Assembly (NCBI GenBank): GCA_026129865.1
Contig: JAHCHG010000006.1
Location: forward strand, 1 to 64,000
Reading direction: 5' to 3'
Source: Pyrinomonadaceae bacterium
Lineage (GTDB): Bacteria > Acidobacteriota > Blastocatellia > Pyrinomonadales > Pyrinomonadaceae
Length of the DNA stretch: 64,000 nucleotides
This document shows positions 1 to 7,981 of this stretch, in pieces. A program made the position numbers and the translations under genes. Every line of letters begins with the position of its first letter. Position 1 is the stretch's first letter. A model generated the notes under the pieces. That model worked only from the letters and a program-made list of their open reading frames with translations, searched no databases and was not told the origin of the DNA.

Positions 1-22
1 AACTCTGTGCGGATACATTCAG

Positions 23-136
23 AGTTCAGAGTATCGCCTTCAGGCGATTGCACGCTTAATAGTTCAGAGTATCGTCTTCAGGCGATTTCGCGCTTAATAG
101 TTCAGAGTATCGCCTTCAGGCGATCGCACGCTTCAT
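23..136. repeat. three tandem 38-bp palindromic repeat units
   Basis: Three head-to-tail copies of a 38-bp unit lie at 23-60, 61-98 and 99-136, differing at only a few positions. Each unit contains a short perfect hairpin (ATCGCCT, two-base loop, AGGCGAT). A 14-bp direct repeat (AACTCTGTGCGGAT) occurs at 1-14 and again at 189-202, bracketing the array, and a related short hairpin (ACGCC-TAAA-GGCGT) sits at about 175-188. The stretch 1-201 contains no gene I can support. The units are contiguous with no spacers, so this is not a CRISPR array; it looks like an extragenic palindromic repeat cluster. Confidence 0.8.
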
Positions 137-201
137 ATTGCCTCCGCGAAGAACCGTAAAAAGAAGCATTTCTCACGCCTAAAGGCGTAACTCTGTGCGG
201 A

Positions 202-334
202 TCAGCTCGTCAGTCTTCGATATATATTCGGCATTCGCTCCGGCAGGCTCAAAACATCGTCAATTATCCTATAGTCGAGATCGCCTTGTAGATCATGGAA
301 GTTCTGGTCGGATTCAAGTTCGATTGTGATGCAG
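202..334 (-). pseudogene. duplicated 3'-end fragment of the VWA-domain gene
   Basis: This stretch is a gap-free copy, at an offset of exactly 1600 bases, of the 3' end of the VWA gene (1802-1934). I count about 26 mismatches in 132 bases, roughly 80% identity. Read on the minus strand it stays open and ends in its own TGA. The protein keeps the last residues of the intact gene (shared [17 protein letters not shown]) and is more diverged just before them. Similarity stops abruptly at 334, about 40 bases before the antitoxin gene. It is a relic of a paralogue or a recombination scar; nothing suggests it is expressed. Confidence 0.8.
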
Positions 335-375
335 TAAGTTCTAAATGGCGTGATATAATCGGGTCGAGGGAATTT

Positions 376-618
376 ATGACGAAAACTGTTAATCTCAGCG
401 AAAATATTTCAATCAAAACAATAATTGCTTTAACGAAAAACGGCGATGAAATAGTTCTAGAAGAAAACGGAGAACCGATTGCTAAAATTTTGCCGATTGA
501 AAAGCCGCGAGAGCAAAAGGAGCGAATAGCAGGTTTAGGTAAAGACACAATGTGGATGAGCGATGATTTTGACGATGAATTACCAGACGAGTTTTGGGGA
601 TTTAATAAAGGATTATGA
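376..618 (+). CDS. Phd/YefM-type antitoxin of a type II TA pair
   Basis: An 80-residue protein. The N-terminus [12 protein letters not shown] followed by [29 protein letters not shown] sequence is the Phd/YefM/VapB-type DNA-binding fold, and the acidic C-terminal half ([18 protein letters not shown]) is typical of the disordered segment that wraps the partner toxin. An upstream start at 295 is possible but would run into the duplicated VWA fragment, so the ATG at 376 is preferred. Its stop overlaps the start of the downstream PIN-domain gene (ATGA), the usual coupling in such operons. By family knowledge it would neutralise the toxin and autoregulate the operon. Here the toxin is interrupted, so the antitoxin may be an orphan in practice. 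Confidence 0.8.
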   Translation: MTKTVNLSENISIKTIIALTKNGDEIVLEENGEPIAKILPIEKPREQKERIAGLGKDTMWMSDDFDDELPDEFWGFNKGL

Positions 619-1001
619 AATTATAGCTCGACTCGCACACGTTCAAATGGTGGCGCGATGAACCGGACAAACTTTCACCGACCGCGTTTTCTGAAATTTC
701 AAATCTAAAGAACGAGGTCTTCCTTAGCGTTGTAACAGTTTGGGAATTACAGATTAAAATCGCGCTCAATAAATTCACTGTCACGGGCGGCTTGGAAATG
801 GCAATCAAAGACGAACAACAAAACAACGGCATTCAAATTTTGCCCGTCGAACTTTCACACGCTTTATATCTAGAAAATCTCCCGCCGCATCACAGCGACC
901 CGTTTGATAGATTGTTGATTTCGCAAGCGATTATCGAAAATATGATGTTAGTAAGCGCAGATGCGGAATTTGGCAAGTATCGAGTGAATTTAATCTGTTA
1001 A
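615..1001 (+). pseudogene. PIN-domain (VapC-like) toxin, nonsense-interrupted at codon 4
   Basis: Starting at the ATG that overlaps the antitoxin stop, the frame reads M-K-L-stop (TAG at 624-626) and then continues open to 1001. After the stop it encodes a recognisable PIN toxin of about 124 residues: LDSHTFKWW (first catalytic Asp), VTVWELQIK (conserved Glu), HHSDPFDRLLISQA (Asp) and SADAEFGKY (final acidic site). The expected start of such proteins is MKLLLDTH, so a single base change of a Leu codon to TAG explains the break. No ATG, GTG or TTG lies between the stop and the first catalytic Asp. An internal start further down (for example 792) would lack the active site. The toxin is probably inactive unless the stop is suppressed or is a sequencing error. 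Confidence 0.8.
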
Positions 1002-1073
1002 ATCTTGAAGCAAAAAAATCTCTTCGTTTTTCTGCCATTTTCTCTTGTTCTCAATTTAACTGAGGTTTAGGTT

Positions 1074-1805
1074 ATGCACCGTTTCACATTTTACTTTTTA
1101 GTCGCCGTGCTGACCTTTGGAGTCGGTTCTTTATTGGCGTATGAAATGTTCTGGGAAGCGGAAGGCACCTCGCCCAATCAGGAACCGAAGACGACTGTGC
1201 CGACGGAACGGCAGGAATCACAAACTGACGGGGTCAATGTCAACATTTCTGCTGATAGGAAACCGCCATTTTCTGAAGCCGCGCCGAATGATATTAGAGA
1301 AAAAAAACCGTATTGTAGCGATGAAAAAATTCGGAAAATTTGGAATGTATTGATCAGAGATCGAGAATTTCAAGAATGGAAAACGGATTTAATAGATAAT
1401 CTGAATTGTGAAGACATTGTAGACATAAAAGATGTTGACTTGAATGGCGATGGTCAATTGGAAATTCTCGTGCGCGGTAAGCGTCTTTGTTCGCCGGTTG
1501 GAAACTGCGCGTTCTGGATTTATCAAAGAAAAGGTAAGAGTTATAGAAAGTTGTTATATTCGACAGATTTCTCAGATATTACCGAATTAGGCAGTCAGGT
1601 TCGAAAGGCGAAAATAAACGGTTATCGGAATATCTTAATGAGAGGGCATCACACAGCATCGGATACGACATACCGCTATTACAATTATATTGGGGGAAGA
1701 TATAAACTCGTAAAAGACTTGGTAGAAACCTGTTCTCCTTGCTCAAGCGAAAATCCAAAATGGAGAATGATCACCTGGAAAGAATACGAAAAACTTCACC
1801 GTTAA
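1074..1805 (+). CDS. hypothetical exported or membrane-anchored protein with a DxDxDG-like motif
   Basis: 243 residues. Residues 5-23 ([19 protein letters not shown]) form a signal peptide or signal anchor. A Pro/Thr/Glu-rich low-complexity linker to about residue 75 follows, and then a globular domain with four or more Cys. Near residue 120, [14 protein letters not shown] resembles an FG-GAP/EF-hand calcium-binding loop, followed by aromatic-rich beta-strand-like sequence ([19 protein letters not shown]). I do not recognise a named family. It lies between the broken TA pair and the convergent VWA gene and overlaps the VWA 3' end by 4 bases. It belongs to the segment bounded by the duplicated VWA fragment, so it may have arrived with that insertion. 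Confidence 0.65.
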   Translation: MHRFTFYFLVAVLTFGVGSLLAYEMFWEAEGTSPNQEPKTTVPTERQESQTDGVNVNISADRKPPFSEAAPNDIREKKPYCSDEKIRKIWNVLIRDREFQEWKTDLIDNLNCEDIVDIKDVDLNGDGQLEILVRGKRLCSPVGNCAFWIYQRKGKSYRKLLYSTDFSDITELGSQVRKAKINGYRNILMRGHHTASDTTYRYYNYIGGRYKLVKDLVETCSPCSSENPKWRMITWKEYEKLHR

Positions 1806-4800
1806 CTCGTCAACCTGCGATAAATATTCGGCATTCGCTCCGGCAGGCTCAAAACGTCGTCAATAATTGTGTAGCCGACATCGCCGTATAGATCTTTTAA
1901 TTCCTGTTCGGATTCGCGGTCAATGGTGATGCAGAAAGGCGTGATTCCCATCATTTTGGCTTCGGTCAAAGCTTCGCGCACGTCTTCACGGGCGTAGCGG
2001 GCGTCGCCGTAATCGTGGTCGTAAGGTCTGCCGTCGGTAAGAATTATCAAAAGTTTTGTGCGCGATTCCTGACGGACGAGTTTCGCCGCCGCATGGCGGA
2101 TCGCCGCGCCCATTCTGGTGTTGTTTTGGAAAGTTATGCCGCCGATCCTTCGTTCGATCTCTTCGGAATATTTTTCGTCGAAATCTTTGACGACGTAGAA
2201 TTTTACGTTGCGTCTCCCTTCGGATGTAAAACCGTTGATCGAATAGACATCGCCGACGGCTTCAAGCGCTTCACTCATCAAAACCAAACCTTCTTTTTCG
2301 ATCTCGATAATTCTTCTGCCCGGATGCGTGTAAGGCTGCAAAGGATTTCGCGTGATCGTCCGCGCTGTTGAAGAAGATTGATCTAGCAGAATCGAAACGG
2401 TGACATCGCGCTGTTTTCTCAGGCGTTTCGTATAAACTCTCTCCGACGGCTGACCGTCGGCGCGGCGGTCAATGACATAATCGACAAGCGCGTTTAAATC
2501 GTAATCTTCGCCGTCCAGTTCGCGGTTAATTTTCGTTAAATTTTCCGGTTTCATCAGTTGGAATTGATGTCGAATCGAAGAGATCACTCCGCGATAGCGC
2601 GAACGCGCAAGTTCGACGAAATTTCTGTCGCCTTTGCGAACCTTTTTTTCAATAACGCGGCACCAATTTGTGCGAAAATCCGACAAATCCTTGTCCCATT
2701 CGTCGTAAGCAAACGCAACATCGCCGAGTTCTAGCGGCTGTTCCGGCATTTCGTTGTTCGCCCACGCGTCCGAACCCTGCAGATCGTCGGGCTCGCCTTC
2801 GTCGTCCATTGAATTCCAGGCGTTAAAAAGTTCGCTGACGTCCTGAGTTTCCTTCGGTTCCTGCTCGCGTTTGACCTGACTTTCCAAAACCGCTTCGCCT
2901 GCATGTTTGTCTTCGATGGTCGATTCTGCTTCTTCATTTGAATCGTCCGCGTCTTCGGTTTGTGTTTCCTCCTGAGCGATCGATTGGAATAGCGAATAAA
3001 CGCGGCTGGTTGCGACCAAGGCGTCGGCAACACTGGGGAATTTTGGATTTTGGATTTTGGATTTTGGATTGGTTTTGTGTGTCGTTTGATGTTCATCGTC
3101 TTCAAATTCTGACTTCTGACTATCAATTTGCAAATATGAAGCGACAATTGTTTCAATCTCAGACACGATCTGACCGTAATATTTCCGCGCGTCGTCGGTT
3201 GCGCCGCCGCAGAGCGTGATCTGAAACAAAAGTTCGAAAGGCACCTGATTCATCGGGAGATCGAAAATATAAGGACGACTTTCCCTTAGAACTTTCTGCA
3301 TTAAATTGAGATCTTTTCGCAGACCGCGATACTCGTAACGGAGCCGGTTATCGATGCGCGCATTTTCCATCGTTCCGAAGATCTTTTTTGCCAGACGCGG
3401 TTCCGGAAAAGTTTTCAAAACCTCGCGATAATCTGAATTTTTCGGAAGCTTTCTGTTCTTTTTGAGCTTAGCCTCGTCTTCGGGCGAAAGTGCTTTTTCG
3501 CCTTTCTGAACATCTTCAATATATCCTGCGAGCGAAAATGCATCGGTCTGATCGGCGGTCGCTTCGTAAAGTGTCGAAAGTGAAGCGTATGCGGCTTTTA
3601 ATCCCTTTGTGTCGCGAAGATACGTTCCAAATTCTATCTGTCCCGCGCCGTGCGCCGCAAGAACTTTGTAAAGCCGAAAGTCCATTTCGTCGGTTTCAAA
3701 TTCGGAGATCAGCGCCGGCAGATAGATCGTTTTGCCGTCGCCGATTCGCGATTCCTGCGGCATTGCCGAAAGCGGCTGGATCTCGACTTCCTTTCCGGTC
3801 AACGCTTCGATGTAGATACGCAAAACCGTCTGCACGCTTTCCAGCGAAAGTCCGACCTGCGCATCCTGAAGCAGTGTGTTGCTGTTGCGCGTTTCAAGCG
3901 CAAAGAACGACCGACGCGCTTTTGCGCTCTCGCCGGCATTTTCGCTAAGTCCCGTTTCAACCCAATCGGCAAACTGGGTCAACGAAACTTTTTTAAGTGC
4001 GGTTAAACTTGAACGAAAAGCGGCGAGTGCCGATTCCGCATCGGTTTCGGCAATTTCAGCGATCAATCTCAAAACCTTTCGCGCGATCTCAACGGTTTCC
4101 GACCGTTTTTTGAGTGTCAAAATTCCGGAAAAAAACTGCGGCGACGCACGTAAAAAAGAAATAAGTATCGCGTTTCCCGATCCGGAAACTTTTATCAGGC
4201 AATCGCACCAATCGTCAAAAACATCTTCGCAGCAGCGCAGAACGTCGCCCGCGGCGCGGACAAAATTTAATGTAACGCTTCCGCCAAACTCCAGAAATGC
4301 GGAGGCTTTTTCCGCAAGCCGAACCACATTGCCGGCGGAAAGTCCTTCCAGCACTTCGGGAAGATAAAGCCAAAGATCTGCCGTCATTCCGCCGGTTCGA
4401 TTGGCAAAATTCGCCGCAAGCGCGAGTATCTTTTCGGCAGCTTCCTCATCGTCGAATCGTTTTAACGATTCGGCAACCGAGGGTGAAAGCTTAAGAAAAT
4501 CGGCACTGTGTTTTGCCGAACGATTTGCTATTTCGGCGGCAAGTTTCAGAATTGCGGTGAAAAGCTTCTTGTCATTAATATCGGCAGCGAGTTTTGGGAT
4601 CGAGTCATAAGTTTCAAGCGCGATAGAACTCGAAAGAATCAGCTGGCGCGTGCAAATTTGAAAAACGAGCGGTCGCGCTGCTTTTGCAATCCGCTTAAAC
4701 TGCGCAGTTCCTTTCAGAAAAAAATCGGCGCCGAGATCGGCATTCGCCATCGCGATCCGGCGCCCGAGTTCGCCCCAATTGCGCAGATCGTCGGCGGACA

Positions 4801-4987
4801 AGATCTTGGCTGCTTGCGGAACGGCTTCGACAAACTCGCGGCTGACGCGCAGGCTTACGCCGGCAAGCGCGGCGCTGATCTCCAGAGCGGCGCGGCGCTG
4901 ATCAGCCGGCAATTTCGTAAGCTTTCTCGCTAAACCGGTGAGAGTTTCTTTTTTAAGTTTTGAAGAGTCGTTTTCGCTGGTCGCCAT
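1802..4987 (-). CDS. large VWA-domain protein, NorD/CoxE-like
   Basis: 1061 residues. The N-terminal ~420 residues are Leu/Ala-rich helical repeats of about 36-40 residues. The middle holds the segment around [25 protein letters not shown] and [27 protein letters not shown], seen in NorD/CoxE-like proteins, and then a long acidic region. The C-terminal ~200 residues are a von Willebrand factor A domain with a complete [14 protein letters not shown] (DxSxS, about residue 866), NNTRMGAAI and ILTDGRPYD. NorD-type VWA proteins usually work with a MoxR-type AAA ATPase to assemble metalloenzymes; no such ATPase is in this window. It is probably cytoplasmic. The upstream minus-strand neighbour is the FHA protein. 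The acidic linker carries a 7-bp tandem repeat in frame (3040-3070). Confidence 0.8.
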   Translation of the reverse strand: MATSENDSSKLKKETLTGLARKLTKLPADQRRAALEISAALAGVSLRVSREFVEAVPQAAKILSADDLRNWGELGRRIAMANADLGADFFLKGTAQFKRIAKAARPLVFQICTRQLILSSSIALETYDSIPKLAADINDKKLFTAILKLAAEIANRSAKHSADFLKLSPSVAESLKRFDDEEAAEKILALAANFANRTGGMTADLWLYLPEVLEGLSAGNVVRLAEKASAFLEFGGSVTLNFVRAAGDVLRCCEDVFDDWCDCLIKVSGSGNAILISFLRASPQFFSGILTLKKRSETVEIARKVLRLIAEIAETDAESALAAFRSSLTALKKVSLTQFADWVETGLSENAGESAKARRSFFALETRNSNTLLQDAQVGLSLESVQTVLRIYIEALTGKEVEIQPLSAMPQESRIGDGKTIYLPALISEFETDEMDFRLYKVLAAHGAGQIEFGTYLRDTKGLKAAYASLSTLYEATADQTDAFSLAGYIEDVQKGEKALSPEDEAKLKKNRKLPKNSDYREVLKTFPEPRLAKKIFGTMENARIDNRLRYEYRGLRKDLNLMQKVLRESRPYIFDLPMNQVPFELLFQITLCGGATDDARKYYGQIVSEIETIVASYLQIDSQKSEFEDDEHQTTHKTNPKSKIQNPKFPSVADALVATSRVYSLFQSIAQEETQTEDADDSNEEAESTIEDKHAGEAVLESQVKREQEPKETQDVSELFNAWNSMDDEGEPDDLQGSDAWANNEMPEQPLELGDVAFAYDEWDKDLSDFRTNWCRVIEKKVRKGDRNFVELARSRYRGVISSIRHQFQLMKPENLTKINRELDGEDYDLNALVDYVIDRRADGQPSERVYTKRLRKQRDVTVSILLDQSSSTARTITRNPLQPYTHPGRRIIEIEKEGLVLMSEALEAVGDVYSINGFTSEGRRNVKFYVVKDFDEKYSEEIERRIGGITFQNNTRMGAAIRHAAAKLVRQESRTKLLIILTDGRPYDHDYGDARYAREDVREALTEAKMMGITPFCITIDRESEQELKDLYGDVGYTIIDDVLSLPERMPNIYRRLTS
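3040..3070. repeat. ATTTTGG heptamer repeat inside a coding region
   Basis: Four perfect tandem copies of ATTTTGG (3040-3067) plus a partial fifth lie inside the VWA gene. On the coding strand they give [11 protein letters not shown] at about residue 640, in the acidic linker upstream of the VWA domain. Because the unit is 7 bases long, any three copies add seven codons in frame, so copy number can change by threes without breaking the gene. Confidence 0.8.
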
Positions 4988-5056
4988 TTTCCAAGTTTAA
5001 CAAACCGGATCGGCAGCGGGCGAGATGGACAGTGTGTTTTGAGACGAGATCGGGTC

Positions 5057-6541
5057 TCACGCTTCGCATCCGCGAAGAATGAACACGTGAAAACAGGCGT
5101 TGACATTGCCTTCGCGAAGCGCATCGACAATGCCTTCTTTTTCCATTGCGGCAAGTTGAAACATTAGGTAATTTTGCTCTTCCGCGGTCATAAATTTTCG
5201 CGAAAGATCAAATGTGCAGCCCGATGTGTGCGGCGGAAGCGAGCCGGCGCCCTTAACGACATAAGAATTCGGATTGCCTTTGTTAAGCGAAATTTGATAT
5301 TCCATCGAACGCGAAAGCGAGGTGACGCGCAGCGGGTAACCGAACTTTTCGCGGTAATCTTTCGCGAGTTTCGTCAGGATCGGCATCGCTGACGGGTGAA
5401 ACATTCTAAGAAGACGAATCTTCATCTGACGCCGGTTGTTCGCATCGTCAAGACTGTAACGCTGTCCGTCAAAATTGCTGGCAAGCTGATTTAGGATATT
5501 AAAATCGATCGATCCCGGCGCGATCTTCTGACTGCGCGGGTTCGTATCGAAACTAAAATTTGTAAATTCATCGCCCGTAGAACTTCCGCCGACATCGAGG
5601 ACAAAATCTTCGGTCGCCATCGGCAGCTCGACGAGTTTACCGGCGATGCGTTTTTCGGCAAGGTCTGCGAAATCCAGCGGAATCTTGTAACCGTTTGCCT
5701 GCAGCTCGCGAATTTTTGCAGTCTGCGCGGCAAAACCCTGGCGAAGCTCCGGCGGAACGATCGTTCCGGGCGGATCGTTCCCGGTCGGCGAACTGCCCCT
5801 TGACGCTTTTGAACGCTCCATCTGCTTAGTGAAAAATTCTAGCGAAACGTTGAGATTTATCTTTGAGATCGACGACGGTTCGGCGGTTACCGCAGCGACG
5901 TCAGCAGTATTTAGCTCTTCTTCCTGAACGTCCCAATACGACATGATGTCGGCAATATCGCCTGAATCGCCGCCGCCGAGCGGATCGATCACGCGGATCG
6001 GGATATCGGAGCCGGAATTTACCGGAATATTTTTCCCGGTCGCGGGATTTTCCGGATTTTTATATGCGCGGACGATGACGATCGTGATCAATGCGAGGAA
6101 TACGATCAGAAACGACGAAATTACCGCGCCGATTATCAGCAGCGGCGGTTTAGAAACCGTTCGTGCAGGCGCTGCCGCCGCCGGTGCCGATACGACGGGC
6201 GCGGAAACCGGTGTTTCAATTGCCGCTGGCGATTTAGCTTTAGTTTGCTCAAATTCAACTTGAATAGTCGTTTCCGTGCCGAGCTTAAGCCGGTCTCCGT
6301 CAAAAACCTTCACCGGTTTCGAGCCTAGTTTTTCTCCGTTTAGGAAAGTTCCGTTCAGCGATCCTTCATCGACGACCAAAACCGATTCGCCGTCGCGGAA
6401 AAACGTCGTATTTACACGAGAAAGCCCGACATCGTCCAGAACTAGCGACGCCGATGCGGTTCGCCCGATAGAAATTTCGTCGTCAAGCTCAATAGTTTGA
6501 CTTTGATCGCGCGTTTCGATTTTAAGAGTGACTTTCTTCAT
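5057..6541 (-). CDS. FHA-domain membrane protein with a DUF5715/M15-peptidase-like C-terminus
   Basis: 494 residues from the ATG at 6541 (a TTG lies one codon upstream). Residues about 20-90 are an FHA phosphothreonine-binding domain (SIGRTASASLVLDD, GLSRVNTTF, GSLNGTFLNGEKL). An Ala/Pro-rich linker follows, then one transmembrane helix at about 134-157 (LLIIGAVISSFLIVFLALITIVIV). The C-terminal ~120 residues (RMFHPSAMPILTKLAKDYREKFG, VTSLSRSMEYQ, PPHTSGCTFDLSR, ACFHVFILRG) match the DUF5715 / D-Ala-D-Ala peptidase-like fold, with candidate zinc ligands in HTSGCTFD and the late FHVF. FHA would face the cytoplasm and the peptidase-like part the periplasm. It lies upstream of and in line with the VWA gene. 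Metal ligands are proposed by eye only. Confidence 0.75.
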   Translation of the reverse strand: MKKVTLKIETRDQSQTIELDDEISIGRTASASLVLDDVGLSRVNTTFFRDGESVLVVDEGSLNGTFLNGEKLGSKPVKVFDGDRLKLGTETTIQVEFEQTKAKSPAAIETPVSAPVVSAPAAAAPARTVSKPPLLIIGAVISSFLIVFLALITIVIVRAYKNPENPATGKNIPVNSGSDIPIRVIDPLGGGDSGDIADIMSYWDVQEEELNTADVAAVTAEPSSISKINLNVSLEFFTKQMERSKASRGSSPTGNDPPGTIVPPELRQGFAAQTAKIRELQANGYKIPLDFADLAEKRIAGKLVELPMATEDFVLDVGGSSTGDEFTNFSFDTNPRSQKIAPGSIDFNILNQLASNFDGQRYSLDDANNRRQMKIRLLRMFHPSAMPILTKLAKDYREKFGYPLRVTSLSRSMEYQISLNKGNPNSYVVKGAGSLPPHTSGCTFDLSRKFMTAEEQNYLMFQLAAMEKEGIVDALREGNVNACFHVFILRGCEA

Positions 6542-6580
6542 CAATTGAACGAAGTTCAGGCATTCGGACGGCGGTACGCC

Positions 6581-6787
6581 TTAAAGTTCGCGGAGCTTCG
6601 ACCGGTCGAGCAGTTTCGAAAATTCATTGAAATGAAACATCGATTCGTCTTTACAATTTTCGCAGTAGTAACTGACGTCTTCGCCGAGGTACATATCCTT
6701 TAGGTGAAACGCTATCAAACACCCGAAACAGCGCTGAGCGCGCATTCCGTAATCGCTGACTTTTTTCTCATCTTCATTGTCTGCCAT
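6581..6787 (-). CDS. small zinc-ribbon-like protein
   Basis: 68 residues with two Cys pairs, CFGC (about residue 20) and CENC (about residue 43), spaced as in a zinc ribbon. No signal peptide or membrane helix is visible. It is the first gene of a minus-strand group running into the FHA and VWA genes, with a 39-base gap to the FHA start. Its upstream side is divergent from the his leader. I do not recognise a named family; a metal-binding or protein-interaction role is inference. Confidence 0.6.
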   Translation of the reverse strand: MADNEDEKKVSDYGMRAQRCFGCLIAFHLKDMYLGEDVSYYCENCKDESMFHFNEFSKLLDRSKLREL

Positions 6788-6862
6788 AATTTGCCGTTAG
6801 TATAAGTTAATGAGCACTGCGCTTGCAAAACTTTCGCCGATATGTTGAATTGTTAATACGCA

Positions 6863-6913
6863 ATGACGAAAAGATTTACATCAATTCATCGTCTCCATCA
6901 TCATCGACGCTAG
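6863..6913 (+). CDS. candidate histidine leader peptide (hisL-like)
   Basis: A 16-codon frame, ATG to TAG, reading MTKRFTSIHRLHHHRR. Four of its last eight codons are CAT (His), three of them consecutive, and it sits about 90 bases upstream of hisG. By analogy with hisL of enteric bacteria, ribosome stalling at scarce histidinyl-tRNA would control transcription of the operon. There is no obvious Shine-Dalgarno sequence before the ATG. The position, orientation, His clustering and own stop make chance unlikely, but expression is not shown. Confidence 0.6.
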   Translation: MTKRFTSIHRLHHHRR

Positions 6914-6961
6914 ATTTGCGCCGACGATTCTTACTGTAAAAACCTAGTAATAATTAGTTTT
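6904..6961 (+). promoter_or_regulatory. possible his attenuator region
   Basis: Downstream of the His codons, 6904-6910 (TCGACGC) can pair with 6918-6924 (GCGCCGA) with one mismatch, a hairpin overlapping the end of the leader peptide. Further on, 6939-6961 forms a weak A/U-rich hairpin ending in TTTT. Together they could be the alternative structures of an attenuator, but the terminator-like stem is weak and I could not fold the region computationally. Confidence 0.3.
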
Positions 6962-7006
6962 GAAGCGTGAACTTTGAAAAAAGTCCCGCTCTTTTTGTGT
7001 TTTAAA

Positions 7007-7870
7007 ATGACTGAACGAAAATTAAAGATCGCTTTACAAAAATCCGGCAGATTGAGCGAAGATTCGCTCGCGCTTTTGAAGAAATGCGGAATAGGTTTTT
7101 CGAACGGACTTGGCAAACTGCGTTCGGAAGCGAACAATTTTCCGCTCGAGATATTCTTCTTACGCGACGATGATATTCCGCAATATGTTGAGGACAAAGT
7201 CGCCGATATCGGTATCGTCGGCGAAAATGTCTTACGCGAAAATGGTCGCGACGCGGCAGCGATCGAAAAACTCGGTTTTGGTAAATGCCGTCTGTCGCTC
7301 GCCGTACCCAAATCGTTTGAATATGAAAAATTACAGGAATTAAACGGCAAACGCATTGCAACAACTTATCCGAAAATTTTGGGCGAATTTTTCAAAGAAA
7401 ATAACATTAACGCAGAAATTCACACGATCAGCGGCTCGGTCGAGATCGCGCCGTCAATCGGTTTGGCAGACGCAGTTTGCGATCTTGTCAGTTCGGGAAG
7501 CACACTTTTTACAAATGGTTTACGTGAAGTCGAAACGGTTTTGAATTCGCAGGCAGTTTTGATCTCGCGCCCCGATTTGGAAGCGGATTTGCAGAAAACC
7601 TTAGATAAACTGCTTTTCCGCATCAATGCTGTAAACTCCGCAAAACAAAACAAATACATTTTATTAAATGCGCCGAATGAAAAATTGGAAGAAATAATCG
7701 AGCTTTTGCCGGGAATGAAAAGCCCGACCGTTCTTCCGCTTGCGGAAAAGAATTGGAGTTCCGTTCATTCGGTCATCAAGGAAAATGATTTCTGGGAAGT
7801 TGTCGAAACCTTGAAAAATAAAGGCGCGGAAGGAATTCTCGTGCTTTCGATAGATCAGATGATTCAATAA
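7007..7870 (+). CDS. hisG: ATP phosphoribosyltransferase, long form
   Basis: Catalyses the first step of histidine synthesis, joining ATP and PRPP. 287 residues from the ATG at 7007 (MTERKLKIALQKSGRLSED); an upstream TTG at 6974 would add residues unlike the family. The catalytic part contains FLRDDDIPQYVEDKVADIGIVGENV and the PRPP-binding loop DAVCDLVSSGSTL. About 75 residues at the C-terminus (KYILLNAPNEKLEEIIELLPG...) form the ACT-like regulatory domain that binds histidine, so this is the long, HisZ-independent form subject to feedback inhibition. It is the first structural gene of the his operon, preceded by the His leader frame. Confidence 0.95.
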   Translation: MTERKLKIALQKSGRLSEDSLALLKKCGIGFSNGLGKLRSEANNFPLEIFFLRDDDIPQYVEDKVADIGIVGENVLRENGRDAAAIEKLGFGKCRLSLAVPKSFEYEKLQELNGKRIATTYPKILGEFFKENNINAEIHTISGSVEIAPSIGLADAVCDLVSSGSTLFTNGLREVETVLNSQAVLISRPDLEADLQKTLDKLLFRINAVNSAKQNKYILLNAPNEKLEEIIELLPGMKSPTVLPLAEKNWSSVHSVIKENDFWEVVETLKNKGAEGILVLSIDQMIQ

Positions 7871-7877
7871 ATTTTTA

Positions 7878-7968
7878 TCCACAGATAAACACAGATGGAC
7901 ACGGATTTTATGAAAAAAGATAAACATTATTTAGAAAATATCTGAGTTCATCTGTGTTTATCTGTGGA
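7878..7968. repeat. 91-bp inverted-repeat element between hisG and hisD
   Basis: Perfect 20-bp arms TCCACAGATAAACACAGATG at 7878-7897 and its reverse complement at 7949-7968 enclose about 51 A/T-rich bases. It fills almost all of the hisG-hisD gap. No coding potential. It looks like a small non-autonomous palindromic element; in RNA it could form a strong hairpin between the two cistrons. Confidence 0.85.
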
Positions 7969-7981
7969 CAATAAATAATTT

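Noticed and set aside
23..136. Regular repeats resembling a CRISPR array
   Set aside because: Units are contiguous with no unique spacers between them and no cas genes are nearby.
295..375. N-terminal extension of the Phd-type antitoxin
   Set aside because: It would be encoded by the duplicated VWA fragment and its junction; the family starts at MTKTVNLSE and the ATG at 376 fits.
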